Below are positions 42,218 through 48,360 of a stretch of DNA of 48,360 nt, in pieces. The translations under genes were made by a program, and so were the position numbers. Below the pieces are notes generated by a model that did no database searches, had not been told where the DNA came from, and saw only the letters and a program-made list of their open reading frames with translations. Source of the DNA: an uncultured Collinsella sp. (GTDB lineage Bacteria > Actinomycetota > Coriobacteriia > Coriobacteriales > Coriobacteriaceae); NCBI GenBank assembly GCA_900541685.1, contig UQKM01000018.1, forward strand, positions 1-48,360, read 5' to 3'. How positions within the stretch are numbered: the first letter of the stretch is position 1; the number at the start of each line of letters is the position of its first letter.

Positions 42218-43783
42218 ATGACACCTGCGCGCTTTGAAATCGGGCAAAAGCATAAGCAGGAGAGCGAGGCGGGTTCCAAGGCTAGTTGGAACACGCCTCG
42301 CTCCGATTCGCGGCCAACGATGAGCTACCCCTCGCGCATGGCCCTGGCTTTCGCCCTGACATCACTCATGACGGTACTGGTGCTGGTGGGCGTGGTCTCC
42401 GTTGTATGGGGTACGGTTTTTTCGGACTACACGCGTGCCAATATCGTCGAAATTGCCAATTCCGCAGCCGAAAAGCTTGCGACGTCGTACGAGGAAAACG
42501 GCAATTGGACTGCGGGCGAGCTGCGTACGGTCGCGACATCGAGTCTGGTGTCCGACGATCTGGGCATGCAGGTCGTTAACAAAAAGGGCGTTGTCGTCTA
42601 TGACGACTCATGGCCCTCGGCAAGCGCGACCGCCGATGTACGCGAGAGCGAATCGGCTTCTAGCAGCTCGAGCGGTAAAAAGGCCTCACATAGTCCGGTT
42701 TCGTCAGCGCCCACCGACTCCGATAGCGTTGCCAACGTCGAAATCATAACGTCTTCCGGCGAGCATGTCGGACAGGTAAAGCTGTGGGCCATCGGCTCCG
42801 ATGCCTTGCTCACCAAGGCAGATTCTGCGTTTAGAGAAAAGACCTTTAACGCCATGGCCCTTGCCGCGGTTGTGGCCGTCTGCATCTCGGTCGTTATCGG
42901 AGCGCTCATGTCGCGCATGCTCACCAAGCCGATTCATCGTATTACCAGCACCGCCAAGCAGATTCGCGATGGAGACCTGTCCGCTCGTACGGGCTTGCGC
43001 GGCGATGATGAGATCGATCAGCTGGGAGAGACCTTCGACGAGATGGCCACCTCACTCGAAAAGGATATGAAGCACGAGAAGCGCCTGACCTCTGATGTTG
43101 CTCACGAGCTGCGCACGCCGCTCATGGCCATGCTTGCAACGGTCGAGGCCATGCAAGACGGTGTGTATCCCACCGACGACGAACACCTGGAGACAGTCGC
43201 ATCCGAGACGCGTCGTCTGGCCCGTCTGGTGCAGCAGATGCTCGACCTGTCGCGCATGGAAAACAGTACCGCGCCGCTCAACCTGGAGCCGGTGGATATG
43301 GTGCCGTTTGTGCGTTCGATTGTGAATGGCCAGGAGCGCCTGTTTGCCGACCGTGACCTGCGTTTGCGCTTTGCGGATGAGACGCAGGGCCACGATGACG
43401 TTGTCGAGGCAGATCCCGACATGATCACGCAATGCGTTATTAACCTCATGAGCAACGCCATGCGTTACACCCCCGAGGGGGGTTGGGTCGTGGTGTCGGT
43501 GCTCAGCGACCGCAAGCACGTCGATATCGCGGTTTCGGATACGGGCATCGGTATCGCCAAGGACGATCTGTCGCGCATCTTCGGTCGTTTTTGGCGCGCC
43601 GATGCCAGCCGCGCCCGCGAAGCTGGCGGCCTGGGCGTTGGCCTCGCCGTGACCAAGCAGATCGTCGAGCGTCACCATGGATACATATCCGTGGAGTCGG
43701 AGCTTGGAAAGGGTACGACTTTTACAATTCATCTGCCCCGCGAGCACACGGCGGACGCGGCATCTACTACAATGGAGCACTAG
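42218..43783 (+). CDS. sensor histidine kinase
   Basis: The 521-residue kinase has a cytoplasmic N-terminus of about 40 residues, a membrane helix (41-66), an extracytoplasmic region (67-210) with a Ser-rich low-complexity patch, a second helix (211-233), a HAMP domain, a HisKA domain with phospho-acceptor H296 in HELRTPL, and an ATPase domain with N-box LMSNAMRYTPEGG and G-boxes DTGIGIAKDD and GGLGVGLAV. It partners the response regulator 12 bases upstream. The ATG follows AAGGAAAA. Confidence 0.95.
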   Translation: MTPARFEIGQKHKQESEAGSKASWNTPRSDSRPTMSYPSRMALAFALTSLMTVLVLVGVVSVVWGTVFSDYTRANIVEIANSAAEKLATSYEENGNWTAGELRTVATSSLVSDDLGMQVVNKKGVVVYDDSWPSASATADVRESESASSSSSGKKASHSPVSSAPTDSDSVANVEIITSSGEHVGQVKLWAIGSDALLTKADSAFREKTFNAMALAAVVAVCISVVIGALMSRMLTKPIHRITSTAKQIRDGDLSARTGLRGDDEIDQLGETFDEMATSLEKDMKHEKRLTSDVAHELRTPLMAMLATVEAMQDGVYPTDDEHLETVASETRRLARLVQQMLDLSRMENSTAPLNLEPVDMVPFVRSIVNGQERLFADRDLRLRFADETQGHDDVVEADPDMITQCVINLMSNAMRYTPEGGWVVVSVLSDRKHVDIAVSDTGIGIAKDDLSRIFGRFWRADASRAREAGGLGVGLAVTKQIVERHHGYISVESELGKGTTFTIHLPREHTADAASTTMEH

Positions 43784-43841
43784 CTTTTCGCTATTCGGTG
43801 AAGGAGGGGCCGCGTCCCTGCCGCTCCGAGTTTGCGAAAAC

Positions 43842-43861
43842 ATGCGGGAAAGAACCCGCAT
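43842..43861 (+). terminator. hairpin between the two-component operon and purC
   Basis: The 7-bp stem ATGCGGG/CCCGCAT has a 6-base loop, followed by only TTCTG. It is a weak terminator or a purC leader structure. Confidence 0.45.
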
Positions 43862-43892
43862 TTCTGTCGTATTTAGGTAAGGAGTGACTCAC

Positions 43893-44780
43893 GTGACAAC
43901 GATGGAGCGTCGTCCGGATTCCCGTGGCAAGGTTCGTGATATCTACGATGCCGGTGAAAACCTGCTGATGGTCGCCACCGACCGCATTTCTGCGTTCGAC
44001 TTCATTCTTCCCGACGAGATTCCGTTTAAGGGAGAGGTGCTCAACCGCATCTCGGCATTCTGGTTCGATAAGTTTGCCGATATCGTTCCCAACCACCTCG
44101 TTTCCATCGATCCGGCGGATTTCCCCGAGGAGTTTGCCGAGTATCGTGACTACCTCGCAGGCCGCGCCATGCTGGTCAAGAAGGCCCAGACGATTCCTAT
44201 CGAGTGCATCGTCCGCGGCTATCTGACCGGTTCGGGCAAGAAGACCTATGACGAGAACGGCACCGTCTGCGGCATTCAGCTGCCCGAGGGTCTGACCGAG
44301 GCCTCCAAGCTTCCCGAGCCGCTGTTCACGCCGTCCACGAAGGCCGAGATCGGCGACCACGACGAGAACATTTCGTTCGAGCGTTGCTGCGAGATCGTGG
44401 GTGAGGACATCGCCGCGCAGATTCGCGACCTGTCCCTCAAGATTTACAAGGCTGCTGCCGAGTATGCAGCGACCCGTGGCATCATCATCGCCGACACCAA
44501 GTTCGAGTTCGGTGTCATCGATGGCAAGGTCACGCTGATCGACGAGTGCCTCACGCCCGACTCCAGCCGTTTCTGGCCTGCCGCCAGCTACGAGGAGGGC
44601 AAGATTCAGCCCAGCTACGACAAGCAATTCGTCCGCAATTGGCTCAAGGCCAACTGGGATATGACGGGGGAGACCCCGCACCTGCCCGCCGAGGTCATCG
44701 ATGGCACGTCCGAGCGCTATCGCGAGGCCTTCCAGATCATCACGGGCTCCCAGTTCACAAGCATGAAGGAGAACGCATAA
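43893..44780 (+). CDS. purC: phosphoribosylaminoimidazole-succinocarboxamide synthase
   Basis: PurC (SAICAR synthase) joins aspartate to CAIR in purine synthesis. The 295-residue protein has RGKVRDIYD near the N-terminus, TDRISAFDF, ECIVRGYLTGSG and the ATP/metal site IADTKFEFG with LIDECLTPDSSRFW. I use GTG 43893 because AAGGAG (43879-43884) is 8 bases away; a GTG at 43884 overlaps that site. It is coupled directly to the following membrane-protein gene. Confidence 0.96.
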   Translation: MTTMERRPDSRGKVRDIYDAGENLLMVATDRISAFDFILPDEIPFKGEVLNRISAFWFDKFADIVPNHLVSIDPADFPEEFAEYRDYLAGRAMLVKKAQTIPIECIVRGYLTGSGKKTYDENGTVCGIQLPEGLTEASKLPEPLFTPSTKAEIGDHDENISFERCCEIVGEDIAAQIRDLSLKIYKAAAEYAATRGIIIADTKFEFGVIDGKVTLIDECLTPDSSRFWPAASYEEGKIQPSYDKQFVRNWLKANWDMTGETPHLPAEVIDGTSERYREAFQIITGSQFTSMKENA

Positions 44781-45356
44781 GTGAGTACCCGTAGCGCCAC
44801 GAACAAGCGCACACAATCCCACGAAGTTACCGGGGTTGCGCGCAAGTCTGCCGCATCTGCTAAGCCCGCCCGCCAAGCAGCGGGCTCCGTTCGCGTCGTG
44901 CCGGCTTCGTCTAAGGCACGCCGCAAAGAGCTCGAGAAGGGTGAAAATCTGGAAGGTCTTTCCAAGGAGGAGAAGCGCGCCCGCAAGGCTAAACAGCGCG
45001 CCCGCGAGGATCGCATCTACACGGTGTCGAATATCCTCCTCAAGCAGGATGAGGACTACACCAAGCGCCGTCGTATCTGGTGGGCCGTGCTCGCCATCGG
45101 CATGGTACTCGTCGTGGCAATTGGGGCTTCGCTCTACTTCGCTCCCGGCGGCACGGTGTCCAGTCCCGTCCAGATGGTCGGCATCGTTTTGTCCTATGTC
45201 ATCATTCTGGGTGACTTTATCTACGACTTCGTTCGTATCCGTCCCCTACGCAACATGTACCGCACGCAGGCCGAGGGCATGTCCGAGAACAAGCTCAACG
45301 CTCTTATCGAGCGCTCGGCTGCCGAGGAGGACAAGAAGGACTCCAAGAAGAAGTAG
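44781..45356 (+). CDS. two-helix membrane protein following purC
   Basis: The 191-residue protein starts at GTG immediately after the purC stop codon (no gap). The first about 90 residues are basic and disordered-looking, with KEEKRARKAKQRAREDRIY. Then come two membrane helices (about 98-117 and 128-148) and a charged C-terminus ending in Lys. I do not recognise a family. Tight coupling to purC suggests coexpression only. Confidence 0.75.
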   Translation: MSTRSATNKRTQSHEVTGVARKSAASAKPARQAAGSVRVVPASSKARRKELEKGENLEGLSKEEKRARKAKQRAREDRIYTVSNILLKQDEDYTKRRRIWWAVLAIGMVLVVAIGASLYFAPGGTVSSPVQMVGIVLSYVIILGDFIYDFVRIRPLRNMYRTQAEGMSENKLNALIERSAAEEDKKDSKKK

Positions 45357-45386
45357 CGTTTGTATCCATACATATCGCTAAGATAT

Positions 45387-45417
45387 AAGGCGCGTCGTTT
45401 TTGCGGCGCGCCTTTTT
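45387..45417 (+). terminator. Rho-independent terminator after the purC operon
   Basis: An 11-bp stem (45387-45397 with 45404-45414, one G-T pair) is followed by five T residues. Confidence 0.92.
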
Positions 45418-45445
45418 ACTGTTCTATAGATAGATGGAGTGGCAC

Positions 45446-46726
45446 ATGATTCGAGCTGCCCTGACGGTCGAAGAGGCTCTGGAGGGCATGAAGGCCCTGG
45501 AGCCCAAGATTAAAAACTACGCGCGCCTGGTCGTCCGCAAGGGCGTAAACGTCAAACCCGGCCAGGAGGTTGTCGTTCAGTCTCCGGTCGAGTGCGCGCC
45601 TTTTGCCCGCGTGGTGGTCGCGGAGGCTTATGCCGCCGGCGCTGGCCACGTGACGGTCATTTGGGCCGATGATGCCGTGACGAGGCTCTCGTACGAGCAT
45701 GTCGATAAAAGCTATTTTGAGCAGACGCCCGAGTGGAAGCGCCTGCAGCTGGATTCCTTGGCCCAGGATGGTGCCTGCTTTATCTTTATCGAGGGTGCGG
45801 ATCCTGCGGCTCTCAAGGGTATCGATCCCGCCAAGCCCGCTGCAGCTTCTAAGGCAAGGAATACGCAGTGCAAGGTCTTCCGCCGCGGACTGGACTACAA
45901 CATCAATCCGTGGTGTATCGCCGGCGCTCCGGTCGTGGCTTGGGCGCGTGAGGTGTTCCCGGGAGACGCCGATGAGGTTGCAATCTATAAGCTGTGGAAT
46001 GCGATTCTGCACACCGCTCGTGCCGATGGCCAGGACCCGGAGAGCGACTGGGAGCTTCATGACGCGGCATTCGAAAAGAACTTGCGCTTCCTGAACGACA
46101 ATCGTTTCGACTACCTGCATTACACCTCGGCAAATGGAACCGATCTGACGATTGGCATGACGAAAGGTCACGAGTGGGCCGGCGGCAAGGGCAAGACGCC
46201 CGATGGGCACCCCTTCTTCCCCAACATTCCCACCGAGGAAGTCTTCACCTCGCCTGATCGTATGCGTGCCGACGGTATCGTGTATTCGGCTATGCCGCTC
46301 ATTCACCACGGTAACAAGGTTGACGATTTTTGGATTAAGTTCGAGGCGGGCCGCGTAGTGGACTACGATGCCCGCGTGGGTAAGGCGACGTTTGCGAGCA
46401 TTATTGACACCGATGAAGGTGCCGCTCATCTGGGTGAGGTCGCGCTTATCTCCAAGAACACGCCGATCCGTGAAAGTGGCGTTCTATTCTATGACACGCT
46501 CTATGATGAGAACGCTAGCTGCCATCTCGCGCTGGGTGTCGGTTTCCCCGAATGCATCGAGGGTGGGTATGACATGTCCAAGGAGGAGCTCCTGGAGCAT
46601 GGCGTTAACGTCTCGAGCACGCACGTCGATTTTATGATCGGCACGGACGATATCGATATTACGGGCATTACGCCTGATGGACGTGAAGTTGTGATTTTCC
46701 AGAACGGCCAATGGAGTTGGGAATAG
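45446..46726 (+). CDS. M29 family metalloaminopeptidase
   Basis: The 426-residue protein matches the M29 (AmpS/PepS/thermophilic aminopeptidase) family. It has the N-terminal segment KNYARLVVRKGVNVKPGQEVVV and the metal-ligand region with PTEEVFTSPDR, GEVALI, CHLALGVGFP and STHVDFMIG. It removes N-terminal residues from peptides in the cytoplasm. I choose ATG 45446 because GGAG (45436-45439) is properly spaced; the ATG at 45434 lies before it. The promoter of tRNA-Lys starts inside its last codons. Confidence 0.92.
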   Translation: MIRAALTVEEALEGMKALEPKIKNYARLVVRKGVNVKPGQEVVVQSPVECAPFARVVVAEAYAAGAGHVTVIWADDAVTRLSYEHVDKSYFEQTPEWKRLQLDSLAQDGACFIFIEGADPAALKGIDPAKPAAASKARNTQCKVFRRGLDYNINPWCIAGAPVVAWAREVFPGDADEVAIYKLWNAILHTARADGQDPESDWELHDAAFEKNLRFLNDNRFDYLHYTSANGTDLTIGMTKGHEWAGGKGKTPDGHPFFPNIPTEEVFTSPDRMRADGIVYSAMPLIHHGNKVDDFWIKFEAGRVVDYDARVGKATFASIIDTDEGAAHLGEVALISKNTPIRESGVLFYDTLYDENASCHLALGVGFPECIEGGYDMSKEELLEHGVNVSSTHVDFMIGTDDIDITGITPDGREVVIFQNGQWSWE

Positions 46727-46745
46727 CCCCAGACCGTGGTACAAT
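46717..46745 (+). promoter_or_regulatory. promoter of tRNA-Lys
   Basis: TTGGGA (46717-46722) and TACAAT (46740-46745) are 17 bases apart, nine bases before the mature tRNA. The -35 overlaps the aminopeptidase stop region. Confidence 0.65.
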
Positions 46746-46754
46746 GCCACCCGC

Positions 46755-46830
46755 GGGCCGTTAGCTCAGCTGGCAGAGCAGGGGACTTTTAATCCCAAGG
46801 TCCAGGGTTCGAACCCCTGACGGCCCACCA
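46755..46830 (+). tRNA. tRNA-Lys (anticodon TTT)
   Basis: Acceptor GGGCCGT (46755-46761) pairs with ACGGCCC (46820-46826). The D-arm is GCTC/GAGC, the anticodon loop CTTTTAA gives TTT (46788-46790), the T-arm is CAGGGTTCGAACCCCTG, and CCA is encoded (46828-46830). The first anticodon-stem pair is G-A. It is followed by a terminator and a tail element that copies its own 3' end. Confidence 0.97.
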
Positions 46831-46840
46831 TAGAATAGAA

Positions 46841-46870
46841 AAGCGACTGGCGGATGCCGGCCGCTTTTTT
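46841..46870 (+). terminator. terminator of tRNA-Lys
   Basis: The stem 46841-46851 pairs with 46856-46866 (one mismatch, one G-T) and is followed by six T residues (46865-46870). A close relative of this module, including its flanks, recurs at about 47995-48062. Confidence 0.85.
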
Positions 46871-46883
46871 GTTGCCGCGACAT

Positions 46884-47005
46884 GGGTTCGAACCCGAAAG
46901 GGCGCGGAGCTGAGTAAACGCGTGAGCGTTTGCCAGCGCAGCGCGCAAGGCGCGAAGCGCCGCAGCGGCCGTCTGCAGAGCAGGCCGAACCTCTGACGGC
47001 CCACC
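46884..47005 (+). repeat. tRNA-Lys tail element
   Basis: In order: T-arm-like palindrome GGGTTCGAACCC (46884-46895); hairpin AAACGC-GTGA-GCGTTT (46916-46931); hairpin GGCGC-GAA-GCGCC (46949-46961); and a 20-base copy of the tRNA-Lys 3' end with one mismatch (46986-47005). The order and spacing match the element after tRNA-Gly. The last 39 bases are a shortened tRNA-Lys (see next entry). Confidence 0.8.
46967..47005 (+). pseudogene. truncated tRNA-Lys (minihelix)
   Basis: GGCCGT (46967-46972) pairs with ACGGCC near the 3' end as in the real acceptor stem. The middle keeps GCAGAGCAGG from the D-arm region and joins straight to CCGAACCTCTG from the T-arm, so the anticodon arm is deleted. CAGAG/CTCTG pair beneath the acceptor stem, leaving a short hairpin with a CACC end. 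It cannot decode and is a tRNA-derived remnant. Confidence 0.7.
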
Positions 47006-47023
47006 CAAAGAAAGGAAAACGAA

Positions 47024-47821
47024 ATGAAAACAGATAGATACGGAATTAGCGGCAGCACATTAAAGATAATAGCGGCCATTTCGATGGTTCTCGATCATGT
47101 AAGCAGGATCGTCCTGACCAATGGAATCATGACTCACGCATCGTACAATCAGATATCAGACGAACAGTGGGCGATTCTAAGCGAGGCTTCGGATGTGCTT
47201 CATGTTCTTGGCAGGATTGCATTTCCCTTATTTTGCTTTTTGATAGTTGAGGGATTTTTGCATACTCATGACATAAAGAGGTACCTGCGAAATATGCTTG
47301 TCTTCGCAATCATTGCGGAGCCCATATACGATTTCGTTCAAACCGGGCAACTATTTGACCTTCGGCAACAAAATGTTATGTGTGAGCTCCTGCTTTGCTT
47401 GGTCTTCTTGATAATTCTGGAAAAGATACAAAGCCTTTCAAAATGGAAGAGGTACATCGCAGAAACTGCTCTGATTGTTTTGACAGCACTGGCAGCTGAA
47501 TACACTAAACTAGATGGCGGTGTGTATGGCATTCTGCTTGTGGCTGCATTCTATTTATTCCACGACAGCAAGGCCAAGATGTTCTTTGCTGCAGTATGCG
47601 CAGTGCTCCTTTCGTCATGCCATATAGTTGGCGGCGGATTTGAGTTTGCTACAGCTAATATATTTAATCCTGATGTTGCTGCCGCGGTCGTTTCGTTGCT
47701 GCTTATCAATCTTTATAATGGCAAGCGAGGGCTGAAGCTCAAATATTTCTTCTACATTTTCTATCCGGCTCATCTTGCTCTGCTTTATGGTGTCTCACTT
47801 ATTGTTTTGAACTGTCTTTAA
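47024..47821 (+). CDS. TraX family membrane protein
   Basis: This 265-residue protein has about seven hydrophobic helices. Its N-terminus matches the TraX family: LKIIAAISMVLDHVSRI, then LGRIAFPLFCFLIVEGFLHT and YLRNMLVFAIIAEPIYD. TraX is the N-acetylase of F-pilin on conjugative plasmids; chromosomal homologues have unknown substrates. Base composition is clearly AT-richer than the neighbours. It starts 18 bases after the truncated tRNA-Lys copy and is followed by another copy of the post-tRNA terminator module, so it probably arrived as an insertion at tRNA-Lys. Confidence 0.82.
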   Translation: MKTDRYGISGSTLKIIAAISMVLDHVSRIVLTNGIMTHASYNQISDEQWAILSEASDVLHVLGRIAFPLFCFLIVEGFLHTHDIKRYLRNMLVFAIIAEPIYDFVQTGQLFDLRQQNVMCELLLCLVFLIILEKIQSLSKWKRYIAETALIVLTALAAEYTKLDGGVYGILLVAAFYLFHDSKAKMFFAAVCAVLLSSCHIVGGGFEFATANIFNPDVAAAVVSLLLINLYNGKRGLKLKYFFYIFYPAHLALLYGVSLIVLNCL

Positions 47822-48360
47822 AAACTCTCAAACAAGTCTCTGAAAGCAGAACTAAATTGACCCTAAGACTGCTTGTGAATTTCCGGAAGACCTGTGAGAT
47901 ACGAGGATAGACAACGAGGGCTGTAGAAAGATGCTTCGAAAGCATGAATGGCAGCGAGAAAATGAGTTCGGAAGAACCCCTCTGGATGCTCCAGCATAGA
48001 ATAGAAAGCGATCGGCTCCGGCTGGTCGCTTTTTTGTTACCGATGCACGGTTCGAACCCGAACTTCTATATATAGGAACGCTTGGCGAACAAAACCTGCC
48101 TTTTACCGACGGGAAACAAATAACCGATGCTTTTGGAGTAAAGTGGCGCTCCAGAGATGACCGATGCCTCAACATCTATAAACCAGCTGGTCACCGCCAA
48201 TATCAGAAGCTGATGCGTCAGTTATAACCTCAGTGACGTGACTGAGGGACCTATTCATTTGTGAACAAAATATGGAGTGCGCGATTCCCGCCCCCGGCGC
48301 CCCTCCGGTCTGGCAATATATCTCCTTGCCGCGCGGCCCGGTCGGACCGGATCAGCCGCC
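47822..48360. other. gene-free right end
   Basis: No coding frame is convincing. Besides the terminator module at 47995-48062, I see a hairpin CCTCAGT/ACTGAGG (48228-48234 with 48241-48247) with no T-run, a short hairpin ATGCTT-CGA-AAGCAT near 47930-47944, and a GC-rich final 80 bases. Confidence 0.6.
47995..48062 (+). repeat. second copy of the post-tRNA terminator and T-arm module
   Basis: CATAGAATAGAAAGCG, then a hairpin (48006-48016 with 48021-48031), a T-run, GTTACCG and GGTTCGAACCCGAA (48049-48062). This matches, part by part, the sequence directly after tRNA-Lys (46828-46897). There is no intact tRNA before this copy; only a degenerate T-arm and CTCCA-like stretch precedes it at about 47965-47992. 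Confidence 0.8.

Noticed and set aside
47965..47992. Possible tRNA-Ser 3' end (GTTCG, GGATGCTCCA)
   Set aside because: No matching acceptor 5' strand, D-arm or anticodon arm upstream, so at most it is a degenerate tRNA tail.

Overview
The window is the replication-origin region of a high-GC Gram-positive chromosome. It best fits a gut member of the Coriobacteriia, most likely Collinsella. I infer this from the gene order dnaA-dnaN-recF-DUF721-gyrB-gyrA on one side and rpmH-rnpA-yidD-yidC-jag-rsmG-parA-parB on the other, from paired WYL regulators of actinobacterial type, and from sortase-anchored surface proteins with no sign of an outer membrane. The genus is inference, because no database search was possible.

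Origin block (about 0.1-16.8 kb). Genes point away from the dnaA region on both sides. The minus arm holds a GHKL-ATPase/winged-helix gene, dnaA, dnaN, recF, a DUF721 (DciA-like) gene, gyrB and gyrA. The plus arm holds rpmH, rnpA, yidD, yidC, jag/khpB, rsmG, parA, parB and a small membrane protein. The dnaA-dnaN gap has an AT-rich stretch with tandem TAA/TAG trinucleotides beside a DnaA-box-like site. The gap before rpmH has a cluster of TTTTCAACA-type repeats. A 17-bp sequence is shared by both gaps. Three perfect parS sites precede parA. mnmE and mnmG, often found between jag and rsmG in other bacteria, are absent here.

Middle block (16.9-31 kb). This holds rlmN, ddl, a DnaQ-exonuclease/DinG-helicase fusion, two convergent WYL regulators (PafBC-like), a very unusual membrane M28-like protein split by an acidic insert of about 680 residues, a small membrane protein, and a sortase-anchored thioester/Cna-B adhesin.

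Accessory block (31.2-37 kb). tRNA-Gly(CCC) is followed by an array of structured repeats, each ending in a copy of the tRNA 3' end. Next come purB and then a Big2-domain surface protein. A 10-G tract lies in the spacer of a plausible promoter for that protein. A second, diverged copy of the purB 3' end follows it, so the surface gene looks like cargo inserted at the end of purB.

Right block (37-48.4 kb). This holds a solute-binding protein translationally coupled to a membrane diguanylate cyclase, a TSCPD-family protein, a Tat-exported lipoprotein, an OmpR-type two-component system, purC with a coupled membrane protein, an M29 aminopeptidase and tRNA-Lys(TTT). The tRNA-Lys is followed by a tail element with the same architecture as the one after tRNA-Gly, then an AT-richer TraX-family gene, then a second copy of the post-tRNA terminator module. 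The last 0.5 kb has no convincing gene.
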